A stretch of 50,460 bases of DNA from an uncultured Planctomycetaceae bacterium (GTDB lineage Bacteria > Planctomycetota > Planctomycetia > Pirellulales > UBA1268), in contig CAISJI010000196.1 of the NCBI GenBank assembly GCA_903885565.1, forward strand, positions 1 through 50,460. Direction: 5' to 3'. Within the stretch, counting starts at the first letter, position 1; each line of letters starts with the position of its first letter. A model generated the notes under the pieces. That model had not been told where the DNA came from. It did no database searches and saw only the letters and a program-made list of their open reading frames with translations. Made by a program: the position numbers and the translations under genes. Shown one piece after another: positions 15,944-24,553 of this stretch.

Positions 15944-17737
15944 TCACTCCGGCCCGGGGGCGGTCCAGTCGACCACGATCCCGTCGGCCAGAAACCGGCC
16001 GGCCTGATTGGAAAGCGTGGCCGACGCCGGAATCTTCACCGCCACCACCGCCGTCTGTCCTGGCAGATGGATCTGGCAGGAGCCTGCTGCGTTGCGGGCC
16101 AGAAATTGCCGCGACACCAGATCGTAGATATCGACAGGGACGCGATCGGCAGCCTCACCCTCCGGCGGCAGGTGGACATCCCGACTGTCGGCATAGGGAT
16201 TCCAGAGCAGGAGCGTGGGGAAGGCGGGCGGGTGGAACCAGTCGCTGGCAACGCAGTCCCAGGCGAGGATGCCGGGCACATCGGTGGCCTGGACGATCCC
16301 TCCCAGAAAGCCGACCGAATTTCCCATGTAGAGCGCGATGTTGTAGGGCTTGTCGCCAAACCAGTTGCCCCGCTCGGCGAGATATTCCTCCCGACCCACT
16401 CCCGGGTGCCCCGTGCCGGTCCAGCCGCAGCGCACCGGATCACCCGTGGCATAGGGACCACCTGAAGCGCCATCAGCCTGCGGGGCTGACATCAGGCCTT
16501 CGTAGAAAAACAGATTGCCGGGATCGTGTTGCTCCTTCCAGACGGCATGGTCCTGCTGGTCGGCCGGCAGATCGACCCCCTGCAGCAGCCGGCAGGAGTT
16601 GGCGGCATGCAAGGCGAGCCGGCCGATGGCGGCGGCGTAGCTTGGCTCGTAGCGCACCACCGGCACGAGCCAGGCTGGATTCTGCAGGCTTCCCATCGTG
16701 AAGGCATAGAAGCCAGCCCCCTCATGCGCCGCGTCGAGGCCGTCGCAGGTGAGGCCGGAAAGACGGGTGCCCGCTGTGACACACCAGCTGTGCCGCGAGA
16801 TCGCTCCATCTCCCAGCCACGCCCGCAGCACGGCATCGAGATCGATGCGCTGGTCGTCGGCATCGGCCAGCACATTGAGCCGGGCGGCCGTCAGCGGGCC
16901 CATCATGTGGGTCGTTTCATAGCGGCCGGGATGATCGGCATACCAAGCCAGCGTCTCCCGCGACAGGGCGAGCATCTCCTCGTCGCCGGTTTGGGCGTGG
17001 CCCGCCAGCAGCGCCCAAGCAACGGTCGGCGCGTGGCCGAGACGGTTCATCGGCTCCTGGCGACCATCGCGGGCATGGAGCTGGAAATTCCAGCCGAGGC
17101 TGTCGAAATCGGGGGTGTGCGGCACGCCGGCGCCGCGGGCGATCTCGCGGAAGGCGGCAAACGTGGTGGTGGCGGCTGCGCGAAGGGGGGCGTTGTCGGG
17201 ATGCTGGTCGGCGAGGATCAGCCCCAGCACCGCCGGCCAATAACCGTAGATGTCGGCACTGACGACGGGGCCCCGCTGGCCGGCACGGTGGCGGAAAAGC
17301 CCGATCTCGGGGTCGTACCAGGCGGCAGTGCGGGCGAGATAGTCGGTGCCGTGGAGCGCCTGCGGATCGAGGCCGACCAGCTCGGCTCCGGCCACGGCGG
17401 CCAGGCAGCAGAAGGCCTCGGTATCGAACTGGAGCCCCAGATACGACTTCATCCGGAAGTGGTCGGCATCGACCTGCACGGCCGGAAAACCCTCCCCCGC
17501 ACACGCCGGATCAAACACCGTCTGGTAGTAGTCGCGGGCCACACTCCGCCAGTCGCGCACCGCCAGCGGTTCCGGCAGGCTCGGCATCCGCTCGATGGCC
17601 GTCGGCCCCGGGGCGGGCAGGCATTCAGCCAGTTCGATCCGGTCGGCTCGCGCCGGCACCGCCACAAACACCAGCGCAGCCAACCAGCCCAGCCGGTGAG
17701 GCCCTCGTCTGCCAGCAATGGCTCGGCCGTCGGCCAT
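15944..17737 (-). CDS. Exported protein of unknown function, probably alpha/alpha-toroid-like
   Basis: A 597-residue protein I cannot place in a named family. It has an N-terminal signal peptide (HRLGWLAALVFVAVPARA). Its body has many evenly spaced helices with aromatic and acidic patches (DYYQTVFDPACAGEGFPAVQ, MKSYLGLQFDTEAFCCLAAVAG, RTAAWYDPEIGLFRHR, DIYGYWPAVLGLI, WNFQLHARDGRQEPMNRLGHAPTVAWALLAG), like (alpha/alpha)6-toroid glycosidases or polysaccharide lyases. The C-terminal ~110 residues (LLLWNPYADSRDVHLPPE..., DIYDLVSRQFLARNAAG...CQIHLPGQTAVVAVKIPA) look like a beta-sandwich, as in such lyases. It starts 3 bp after the stop of the PVC cytochrome gene, so they form one operon. A role in glycan breakdown is inference from fold impression and context. 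Confidence 0.72.
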   Translation of the reverse strand: MADGRAIAGRRGPHRLGWLAALVFVAVPARADRIELAECLPAPGPTAIERMPSLPEPLAVRDWRSVARDYYQTVFDPACAGEGFPAVQVDADHFRMKSYLGLQFDTEAFCCLAAVAGAELVGLDPQALHGTDYLARTAAWYDPEIGLFRHRAGQRGPVVSADIYGYWPAVLGLILADQHPDNAPLRAAATTTFAAFREIARGAGVPHTPDFDSLGWNFQLHARDGRQEPMNRLGHAPTVAWALLAGHAQTGDEEMLALSRETLAWYADHPGRYETTHMMGPLTAARLNVLADADDQRIDLDAVLRAWLGDGAISRHSWCVTAGTRLSGLTCDGLDAAHEGAGFYAFTMGSLQNPAWLVPVVRYEPSYAAAIGRLALHAANSCRLLQGVDLPADQQDHAVWKEQHDPGNLFFYEGLMSAPQADGASGGPYATGDPVRCGWTGTGHPGVGREEYLAERGNWFGDKPYNIALYMGNSVGFLGGIVQATDVPGILAWDCVASDWFHPPAFPTLLLWNPYADSRDVHLPPEGEAADRVPVDIYDLVSRQFLARNAAGSCQIHLPGQTAVVAVKIPASATLSNQAGRFLADGIVVDWTAPGPE

Positions 17738-17740
17738 GGG

Positions 17741-20700
17741 CTACTTCTTGAACCGGCTGTCTTTGCGGTTGCCGCGGGAGAGCGTGTAGGCGAGGAGATC
17801 GAGCACCTCCGACTCGCTCAGCGTATTGAGCAGCCCCTTGGGCATCAGCGATTCACTCGCCGGCACAATCTCCTCGATGTCAGACCGCTTGATCTCGAGA
17901 AACTTCGTCGCATCCTCAGGATCGGTCACCAGCACGATGCGTTCGGCATTCTCGCTGACAATCCGCCCGCCAGAAGCCTTGCCGTCGGTTGTCAGCACGG
18001 TGCTCCCCTTGTATTGATCCGAGACCACCTTGCTCGGCAGCACGATCGCCTCGATCAGATCCTTCAATTGGAAGCGGCCCGCCGCCTGCGTCAGATCGGG
18101 GCCGGTGGCGCCGCCATCCTCACCGTAGCGGTGGCAGACGATGCAGCGGGCGGCTGCAAACGTCCGCTTGCCCCGGTCGAAGTCGCGTTCTTCCTTCCCC
18201 ATGTGGGCCTCGGCGGTGGCGAGCACCTCGTCGACCGTCCATTCCTTGCCCGGACCCTCGGGCTTCGGCAGCGGAGGAGGCACGTAGGCCTTGCGGGCCC
18301 CGAGCGTTTCCAACGCCAGTTTGTCGTTTTCGGAGAGGCCGGCGAGGCTATCGGTCTCGATATTGGTGAGAAACTTCTGGAAGCTGGCCCCACCGGCCCA
18401 TCCGCGGGCCCGGCCAAACCATTCATAGAATCCCTTGCGGTCGGCGATGGTCCAAGCGTCCTTCTCATTGACGGTGCGGAGCACATAGGCATAGTGCACA
18501 TGCAGCAGATCGGCCCGCTTCTCAAGCGCATCCCGCACAGCGCTGCCGTAGCCGGAATTGCGGGCGATCAGCTTCTTGAGTTCTTCCTCATTGGGAGCGA
18601 TGTTGATTGCCCGACCAGAGCCACTCTCGGCCGAGAGCATCCCGACGAGCTTGGTGACGATTCCTGGCGCCCGCACCGCCACCAGCAGGCTGGAGAGTTC
18701 GCGGTCGAGGTCGTAGCTGCCTGAGGGAAACAGCGGCGCAAACCGGGTGGCGATGCGGGAGGCCACGGCCCGCTCAGGGGCCCCCAGCCGGATCAGCGCG
18801 AGCTGATAGGCCCGCACGAGATCAATGGTTGCTGCCGTGTCGAGCGCTTTCAGATCAAGAGCGTCCAGTGCCGCCAGCACCGCAGGCTGGGCTGCCGGCT
18901 CGGCCTGATGGGCGACTGCAATCGCCGCTGTGGTCCGGCCACGCGGGCTGGCTACAGCCAGTGCCTTCTGCTGCCAGAGGTCGATCGGCTGATGCTCCAG
19001 AGCAACGCGGGCGGCATACCGCAGGAAGCGGTCGGGGCTGGAGAGGGCCGGCAGCGCCAGCGCGATCGCCGCCTGTGGATCGGCCGCCGGCCGATGGAAC
19101 TTTTCCAGGGCCTGACGGGCCTGGCGGGCCTCGGCTCCGGTGCTGTCGTGGGCGTTGGCGGGCGCCGTTGACTCAGGGCCTGAGTAGGTGACGCGGTAGA
19201 GTTCGCCCTGGCCGCCCCGGCCCCCCACCGTGAAATAGAGGGCGCCGTCCTTGCCGACCGTGACGTCGGTCAGCGGCAGTGGCGTGCGCGAGACGAATTC
19301 TTCTTTCACAGCCTTATAGCTCGAGCCCTCCGGCTCCAGATGGATGGCGCACATCGTGCCGAACGTCCAATCGCAGATGTAGAGAGCGTGCTGATATTTG
19401 GCGGGGAACTTCGTGCCATAGCCAAAGGCCACGCCAACAGGCGAGCCGGGCCCGATGTCGGATAGCGCCGGCAGGCTGTCGGGGAAACTGGCGGGCCACT
19501 TGCCGGCGCCGCTGCGCCAGCCGAGTTCGCTGCCGCTGGTGGCATGGTTGACACGTGTGGGCCGGTACCAGGGGGTGCCGAAATCCCATTCCATGTCGGC
19601 GTCGTAGACAAACATCTCGCCGTCGGCATTGAAGGCGAAGTCGTAGGGATTGCGATAGCCGCCGGTCCACACCTCCCACGCCTTTCCGTCGGGATCGGTG
19701 CTGACGACATAGCCGCCCGGCGCGAGGATGCCGACGGCATGGCCGTTGGCGTCCCATAGCCGAGGAATGAGCAGGTCTTCATCCCAGTTGGCGGGCAGCC
19801 GGCTGCTCGCCTCGGGGGGCAGTTCCACGCGGCGCTGGTTGGAACGCATGCCACCGAGCGTCTGCGGTTCGGTGATGTTTTTCATCTCAAACGGAACCTG
19901 CGTGTGGTTGCCGCAGATGATGAACAGCTTCTTGCCATCGGGGGAGAGCTGGATGTTGTGCGGCCCATGCTCGCCGCCCCCTTTGAATTCGCGCAGCTTT
20001 TCCACGCTGTCGAGCGTGTCATCGCCGTTGGTGTCGCGCACGCGATAGAGGCCGCTGCCCGGGCCGCCGTTGCAGACGACATAGAGCGAATCAAAGGCCC
20101 ACAAGAGTCCTTGGGCGGACGTGAGCGGCACGGGGATTTTTTCCACGATCGTCGGTTGCGAGCCGTCGAGCGGCGCGGGGGTGATCCGCACCAGCCCCTT
20201 GTTCTCCTGATCGCTGGCGATGAGCCGGCCCTTGTTGTCGGTCGTGAGGCAAACCCACGAGCCAAGTTCCCCCGTGGGAGTGACAAACAGCCGCTCCACC
20301 TGGAATCCCGGCGGAACTGCGAAGGGAGCTGCCTGCCGGGTGGTCGATCGGCCGCCGTCGAGCGCATCGCCCCAGGGGCCCTCGCCCCCCTTGGCCACGA
20401 CCTTCGTCGCCACCGGCTTGGCGGGATTGTCAGCCTCCACGGCGGTCCAGTTTTTGCCGCTGGCGACCGTGCGCTTGGTGCCATCGGCGCTGAGAATTGT
20501 GACGCGGCAGGAAAACCCGGCCGATCCCCCGGCGTTGGCCACCACGGCAGCCAGTTCGTTGTCGCCGTCGCGGAGCAGGTCGGTGATATCGACGGAGACC
20601 GGATTCTCCCAGGAATCGCTCTGCGCTACCTGCGTGCCATTGACCATCACGGTCATCGAGTTGTCGGCCGTGGCGACGAGGATGGCCGACTTGGCTCCTC

Positions 20701-20938
20701 CCTGAAACTCGGTGCTGAGCTTGTAGCTGCGATCTTCGTCAGGTCCCCAGATCCAGGGGGCGAGTCGGGTGTGCGCTGCTGGGTCGGGAGTGGCAACGGC
20801 CGCGTCGGCCCCGCCGACGGGCATTTTCTCCACAGTCTGCCGCCAGATTGCTGCCGGCTCGGCAGCGGCATCCATCTGCATTCCCACGCTGCCGACAAGG
20901 ACCAGAAGCCACGCTCGTACGCAAGCAGAACAACGCAT
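17741..20938 (-). CDS. PVC-type haem-binding CxxCH protein with N-terminal beta-sandwich
   Basis: A ~1065-residue exported protein. After a signal peptide (MRCSACVRAWLLVLVGSVG...) comes a galactose-binding-like beta-sandwich at ~55-175 (WIWGPDEDRSYKLSTEF, MTVMVNGTQVAQSDSWENP, DNELAAVVANAGG). A PVC-type dehydrogenase beta-propeller spans ~205-585 (PGFQVERLFV, NGGPGSGLYRVRDTNGDD, GGEHGPHNIQLSPDGKKLFI, GYRNPYDFAFNADGEMFVYD). A HEAT-like helical part spans ~600-880, and a C-terminal cytochrome c has CIVCH near 931-935, GATGPDLT and a distal Met in SLMPKGL. I start at the ATG at 20938, with GAGG 8 nt upstream, because the longer frame lacks a signal at its N-terminus. It is co-transcribed with the unknown 15944-17737 gene. 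The family is assumed to oxidise sugars or alcohols; the substrate is unknown. Confidence 0.9.
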   Translation of the reverse strand: MRCSACVRAWLLVLVGSVGMQMDAAAEPAAIWRQTVEKMPVGGADAAVATPDPAAHTRLAPWIWGPDEDRSYKLSTEFQGGAKSAILVATADNSMTVMVNGTQVAQSDSWENPVSVDITDLLRDGDNELAAVVANAGGSAGFSCRVTILSADGTKRTVASGKNWTAVEADNPAKPVATKVVAKGGEGPWGDALDGGRSTTRQAAPFAVPPGFQVERLFVTPTGELGSWVCLTTDNKGRLIASDQENKGLVRITPAPLDGSQPTIVEKIPVPLTSAQGLLWAFDSLYVVCNGGPGSGLYRVRDTNGDDTLDSVEKLREFKGGGEHGPHNIQLSPDGKKLFIICGNHTQVPFEMKNITEPQTLGGMRSNQRRVELPPEASSRLPANWDEDLLIPRLWDANGHAVGILAPGGYVVSTDPDGKAWEVWTGGYRNPYDFAFNADGEMFVYDADMEWDFGTPWYRPTRVNHATSGSELGWRSGAGKWPASFPDSLPALSDIGPGSPVGVAFGYGTKFPAKYQHALYICDWTFGTMCAIHLEPEGSSYKAVKEEFVSRTPLPLTDVTVGKDGALYFTVGGRGGQGELYRVTYSGPESTAPANAHDSTGAEARQARQALEKFHRPAADPQAAIALALPALSSPDRFLRYAARVALEHQPIDLWQQKALAVASPRGRTTAAIAVAHQAEPAAQPAVLAALDALDLKALDTAATIDLVRAYQLALIRLGAPERAVASRIATRFAPLFPSGSYDLDRELSSLLVAVRAPGIVTKLVGMLSAESGSGRAINIAPNEEELKKLIARNSGYGSAVRDALEKRADLLHVHYAYVLRTVNEKDAWTIADRKGFYEWFGRARGWAGGASFQKFLTNIETDSLAGLSENDKLALETLGARKAYVPPPLPKPEGPGKEWTVDEVLATAEAHMGKEERDFDRGKRTFAAARCIVCHRYGEDGGATGPDLTQAAGRFQLKDLIEAIVLPSKVVSDQYKGSTVLTTDGKASGGRIVSENAERIVLVTDPEDATKFLEIKRSDIEEIVPASESLMPKGLLNTLSESEVLDLLAYTLSRGNRKDSRFKK

Positions 20939-20964
20939 CAAAAAAACCTCAGAGGGAAAGCGGT

Positions 20965-20994
20965 GGGGATTGGTGCCTCGGGCACACCATCCCC
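20965..20994. promoter_or_regulatory. Strong imperfect hairpin in the divergent promoter region
   Basis: GGGGATTGGTGCC (20965-20977) can pair with GGCACACCATCCCC (20981-20994) around a TCG loop; the inner GTGCC-TCG-GGCAC stem is perfect. It lies 27 nt upstream of the PVC cytochrome start at 20938 (-), and about 145 nt before the sulfatase start at 21139 (+). It could be a structured leader for the minus-strand message or an operator shared by both. There is no T-run, so a terminator is less likely. Confidence 0.4.
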
Positions 20995-21138
20995 GCCCGA
21001 GGCCAACTTCAGGCACTCGAGGGTCAGCAGACTATGATAGTCACCACGGTGGCAGGGTTGAAACGCTGGTTGCCGCAGGCATTTGCGTTGGGGAACAAAA
21101 ATGGTGGATTGGTTTCACGCAGGAGAGAGTTTTCCTCC

Positions 21139-22551
21139 ATGAACAACTGGCGGCTCGCAACGGCCCTGAGAGCGATTTTTTCCCCGCTGGCGGTGTGTCT
21201 GCCGCTGCTGGGCAACCCGGCGGCGGTGGCTGAGACATCGCTCCGGCCGTCCAATGTGGTGCTGATCATCGCCGATGATCTCCACTGGGGAGACGCTGCC
21301 TTCATGGGGCATCCTCATCTGCGCACCCCTCACCTCGATCGGCTGGCGCGGGAGAGCCTGCTGTTTGGGCGCGGGTATGTCACCAGCAGCCTCTGCTGCC
21401 CCAGTCTCGCGTCCATCATCACCGGCCGCTATCCGCACGAGCACAAGATCGTGGGGAACGATCCTCCCGAACGGCCCGACGTGCCGCGACAGTCTCCAGC
21501 TGGCCAGCAGCTCTTTGCCGCGGGCCGCGAGGCGCTGAACCGGCATCTCGATGCCTGGCCGACCATGCCCACGTTGCTCTCCGGTGCGGGCTACAAAAGC
21601 CTGCAAACCGGCAAGTGGTGGCAGGGGGATTTTCAGCGCGGGGGCTTCACCAGCGGGATGACGCGTGGGGAGCGGCATGGCGACGAGGGCTTGGTGATCG
21701 GGCGGAAGACGATGCAGCCGATAGAAGACTTTGTGCGGGGCTGCCGGGCCGAGCAGACGCCGTTTCTGGTCTGGTATGCGCCGCTGTTGCCGCACGACCC
21801 GCACGATCCTGCGGCAGACCTCGTCGAGCACTACAAGACGCTTGCCCCGAGCCTGCCTGTGGCCCGATACTGGGCCAACATCGAGCGTTTCGACGCCACC
21901 GTGGGCGAACTGCTCCGGTTCCTCGACACCGAGGGGCTCGCCGCCGACACGCTGGTGGTGTTTGTCACCGACAACGGCTGGATTCAGGATCCCGACCGGC
22001 CCCGCTTCGCTCCCCGCTCCAAGCTCTCCCCGTATGATGGCGGCCTGCGCACGGCGATCATGCTCCGGCAGCCGGGCCGGATTGAGCCGGCTGTCAGCAG
22101 AGCTCTGGCGAGCAGTCTTGATATTCTGCCGACGGTGCTGGCGGCCTGCAGCGTGGAGCCCCCGGCGGGCCTGCCGGGGATCGATCTCCTCAACGCCCAA
22201 GCGGTGGCACAGCGGCGGCAGATTTTCGGGGAGTGTTACACCCACACGATCGTCGATCTGGATGACCCGGCGAAAAGCCTGCTGTGGCGCTTTTCGGTGC
22301 GCGACGACTGGAAGCTGATCGTGCCGGTGACTGCGGACACACCAGAGGGGGAGCCACGGCGCGGGTTCGCCCGCTTGCAGCGGCCGCCCGACCGAGCGCT
22401 CCCCCCGGAGGGCCTCGGCAGGTTTGAACGGGGCGAACCGGAACTTTACAACCTCGCGGAAGACCCCCATGAACAGGTCAATCTGGCCGACAAACACCCC
22501 GCTTTGGTCGGGGAGTTGCATAAGAGCCTTGATGTGTGGTGGACTCCCTGA
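21139..22551 (+). CDS. Sulfatase family protein with atypical CxPSL active-site motif
   Basis: A 470-residue exported S1-type sulfatase-fold protein. The ATG at 21139 follows AGGAGAGAG and starts a signal peptide (MNNWRLATALRAIFSPLAV...AVAE). The metal-binding element is NVVLIIADDLHWGD, and the C-terminal metal site is VFVTDNGW. A TGKWWQGD segment stands where GKWH is usual. The formylglycine region reads SSLCCPSLASIITGRYP, with Cys86-Cys87-Pro88-Ser89-Leu90, so the Arg of the C-x-P-S-R core is Leu. The C-terminus has FERGEPELYNLAEDPHEQVNLA. A PQQ-like gene follows 33 bp later. It may be a sulfatase matured by a relaxed route, or a related hydrolase without formylglycine. Substrate is unknown. 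Confidence 0.88.
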   Translation: MNNWRLATALRAIFSPLAVCLPLLGNPAAVAETSLRPSNVVLIIADDLHWGDAAFMGHPHLRTPHLDRLARESLLFGRGYVTSSLCCPSLASIITGRYPHEHKIVGNDPPERPDVPRQSPAGQQLFAAGREALNRHLDAWPTMPTLLSGAGYKSLQTGKWWQGDFQRGGFTSGMTRGERHGDEGLVIGRKTMQPIEDFVRGCRAEQTPFLVWYAPLLPHDPHDPAADLVEHYKTLAPSLPVARYWANIERFDATVGELLRFLDTEGLAADTLVVFVTDNGWIQDPDRPRFAPRSKLSPYDGGLRTAIMLRQPGRIEPAVSRALASSLDILPTVLAACSVEPPAGLPGIDLLNAQAVAQRRQIFGECYTHTIVDLDDPAKSLLWRFSVRDDWKLIVPVTADTPEGEPRRGFARLQRPPDRALPPEGLGRFERGEPELYNLAEDPHEQVNLADKHPALVGELHKSLDVWWTP

Positions 22552-22584
22552 ATCCCTCTGCTGCTTACTTCGGAGAATAGATCG

Positions 22585-23868
22585 ATGCACCGCACACTGC
22601 GTCTGGCTGTCTGTGGCTGGCTCCTCTGCACTGCGGCGGCGATGGCCGACAACTGGCCCAACTGGCGCGGACCGAGCTTGGATGGGGCGGCTGTCGGGAG
22701 CGGCTATGCCACCTCCTGGAGCCCCACTGAAAATGTGCTGTGGCGGGTAGCGCTGCCGGGATTGGGCGCCAGCACGCCGGCGATCTGGGGCGACCGGGTG
22801 GTAGTGACCTGCGCGATCGACGATCGCGACGCCGTGATCTGCTTCGACCGGGCGGGGAAGGAACTCTGGCGACAGTCGCTGGGAGCGGTCAAACCGGGCA
22901 AGCATAAAAAAGCGACCGGCTGCAATCCTTCGCCAGTGACCGATGGCACGCATGTGTGGGTCTATTTCAAGAGCGGCGAGTTGGCGGCGCTCCGGCTGGC
23001 CGACGGCGGCGTGGTCTGGAAGACGAACCTGCAGGAACAGTTTGGCGAAAACACGCTGTGGTGGGATCTGGGCACGTCGCCGGTGCTCTCCGCCAAGGGG
23101 GTGATCGTGGCGGTGATGCAGACCGGGCCGAGCTATCTCGCGGCGTTTGACCAGACGACGGGGCAACTCCTCTGGAAGCAGGATCGGATGCTTGAGGCAC
23201 CGGAGGAAGCGGCGCAGAGTTATTCCACGCCGCTGGTGATCCCGGGGGAGAAGGGGAAGGGGGAGCCGGAGGAAATGCTCATCGTGCTCGGCTCCGACCA
23301 TGTAACAGCCCACGACGCCACCACCGGCAAAGAACTGTGGCGGGTCGGCGGCCTCAATCCTTCGGGCAACAAATTTTTTCGCTCGATCTCCTCTCCCGTC
23401 GTGGCCGGCGATATCGTGGTCGCCCCCTATGCCCGCGGGGAATCGATCACGGGGATCCGTCGCGGGGGCTCTGGCGACGTGACCAAAACGCACGTTGCCT
23501 GGACGCGCACCGGCATCGGCGCCGATGTGCCGACGCCGTCGGTGCAGGGCAACCGTGTCGTGGTCTGCACAGATAAAGGAACGGTGGCCTGCCTCGATGC
23601 CGCCAGCGGCGACACGCTCTGGAGCGGAGAACTGCCCAAAAATCGCAATGCGTACAGCAGTTCGCCGGTGCTGGTCGAGGGCCGGATCGTCGTCACCCGC
23701 GAGGATGGCCAGTCGAGCATTCTGGCCGGCCCCACCGCCGCCGGCGGTGAGTTCAGCGTCGTTGGCAGCGGGAGCGTGGAGGAGATGACGGTGGCCACGC
23801 CGGTGTGCGTCGACGGCCGCATCTATCTCCGCACGCACGACAGCTTGTGGTGCCTCGGCAAACAATAA
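22585..23868 (+). CDS. PQQ-like beta-propeller repeat protein
   Basis: A 427-residue exported protein. A signal peptide (LRLAVCGWLLCTAAAMA-DN) is followed by NWPNWRGPSLDGAA, a common opening of planctomycete PQQ-binding-like propellers. Repeats of the type VICFDRAGKELWRQSLG, LRLADGGVVWKTNL, FDQTTGQLLWKQD, HDATTGKELWRVGG and LDAASGDTLWSGEL mark successive blades, as in BamB and quinoprotein dehydrogenases. No CxxCH or catalytic dehydrogenase signature is visible, so it is more likely a structural or binding propeller than an enzyme. It is 33 bp downstream of the sulfatase and probably co-transcribed. It converges with the nucleotidyltransferase gene 12 bp away. Confidence 0.88.
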   Translation: MHRTLRLAVCGWLLCTAAAMADNWPNWRGPSLDGAAVGSGYATSWSPTENVLWRVALPGLGASTPAIWGDRVVVTCAIDDRDAVICFDRAGKELWRQSLGAVKPGKHKKATGCNPSPVTDGTHVWVYFKSGELAALRLADGGVVWKTNLQEQFGENTLWWDLGTSPVLSAKGVIVAVMQTGPSYLAAFDQTTGQLLWKQDRMLEAPEEAAQSYSTPLVIPGEKGKGEPEEMLIVLGSDHVTAHDATTGKELWRVGGLNPSGNKFFRSISSPVVAGDIVVAPYARGESITGIRRGGSGDVTKTHVAWTRTGIGADVPTPSVQGNRVVVCTDKGTVACLDAASGDTLWSGELPKNRNAYSSSPVLVEGRIVVTREDGQSSILAGPTAAGGEFSVVGSGSVEEMTVATPVCVDGRIYLRTHDSLWCLGKQ

Positions 23869-23880
23869 CGGCGTGCTCGC

Positions 23881-24468
23881 TCACCCATCGGGCGTGTCGA
23901 TGAGGTGCTGGAGGCGGGTGGCCAGCACGGCGGGCAACTTCTTGGTCCAGATGACGTCGAGGAGACCGATGCCGAGCATGTCGCGCAGGTGCGTGCGATC
24001 CTTGTCGCGGTAGGACGTCAGCTTCATTTGCACCAGTGCCTCCAGGCTCAGCACCCGGTAGGGTCCAAACGACACATGCTCCGCCACGTCGGGGACGGCG
24101 GTGGCATAGTCGGGCCGGACCTTCTCTCCCGAAAAAAGCACATGCACTGCGTCGCGGGCTTTTGCCTCCGGGCCATCGAGAAACATGTCGATGCTGGCCG
24201 AGTGGCGATGGACAAAGCCGGCCTTGGCCAACGCCTCCCCGGCCCGCGGCAGATCTTCTCGCCGCAGCACGAGATTGACGTCCTGCGTGAACCGCACCGC
24301 CGCCTCGTCGACCTGCTCCACCCAAGCCATCACGGCGTTGCCACCGATCACCGCATAGGGCACTCCCGCTGCCTCGAGCGCCGCAGTGGAACGCAACAAT
24401 CGCCCCCGCACTTTTTCCACGGCCTGCTCCAGTCGGTTGAGCGCCAGCAGTCCATCAAATTCAGGCAT
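23881..24468 (-). CDS. Nucleotidyltransferase-fold protein with altered TxDxD motif
   Basis: A 195-residue stand-alone member of the nucleotidyltransferase family seen widely as an orphan gene. The GG motif is in PYAVIGGNAVMAWV, and the metal motif reads FTQDVNLVLRRED, with Thr61, Asp63 and Asn65. The second Asp of TxDxD is therefore Asn. Later family features are present: GLxMFLDGP-like DMFLDGPEAKARDAVHVLFSGEKVRPDY and LSLEALVQMKLTSYRDKDRTHLRDML. I chose the ATG at 24468 (MPEFDGLL) because AGGA precedes it by 5 nt; the frame is open upstream to 24711 without support. With one ligand missing, catalysis is doubtful. It is not in an operon. Role unknown. Confidence 0.82.
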   Translation of the reverse strand: MPEFDGLLALNRLEQAVEKVRGRLLRSTAALEAAGVPYAVIGGNAVMAWVEQVDEAAVRFTQDVNLVLRREDLPRAGEALAKAGFVHRHSASIDMFLDGPEAKARDAVHVLFSGEKVRPDYATAVPDVAEHVSFGPYRVLSLEALVQMKLTSYRDKDRTHLRDMLGIGLLDVIWTKKLPAVLATRLQHLIDTPDG

Positions 24469-24553
24469 GTGAATCCTCGGGTGGGTTGCCATGAAAAAGT
24501 GTACACCGTGCGCAGGATGGCTGAATGATGGCGGGGAGAGGGGAGCCGGGCTG

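Noticed and set aside
21115-23865. A 916-codon open frame on the minus strand running antisense through the sulfatase and PQQ-like genes
   Set aside because: The product is Arg/His/Gly/Ala-rich with no domain, while the plus-strand proteins have clear motifs. High GC with few stop codons in the opposite frame explains it.
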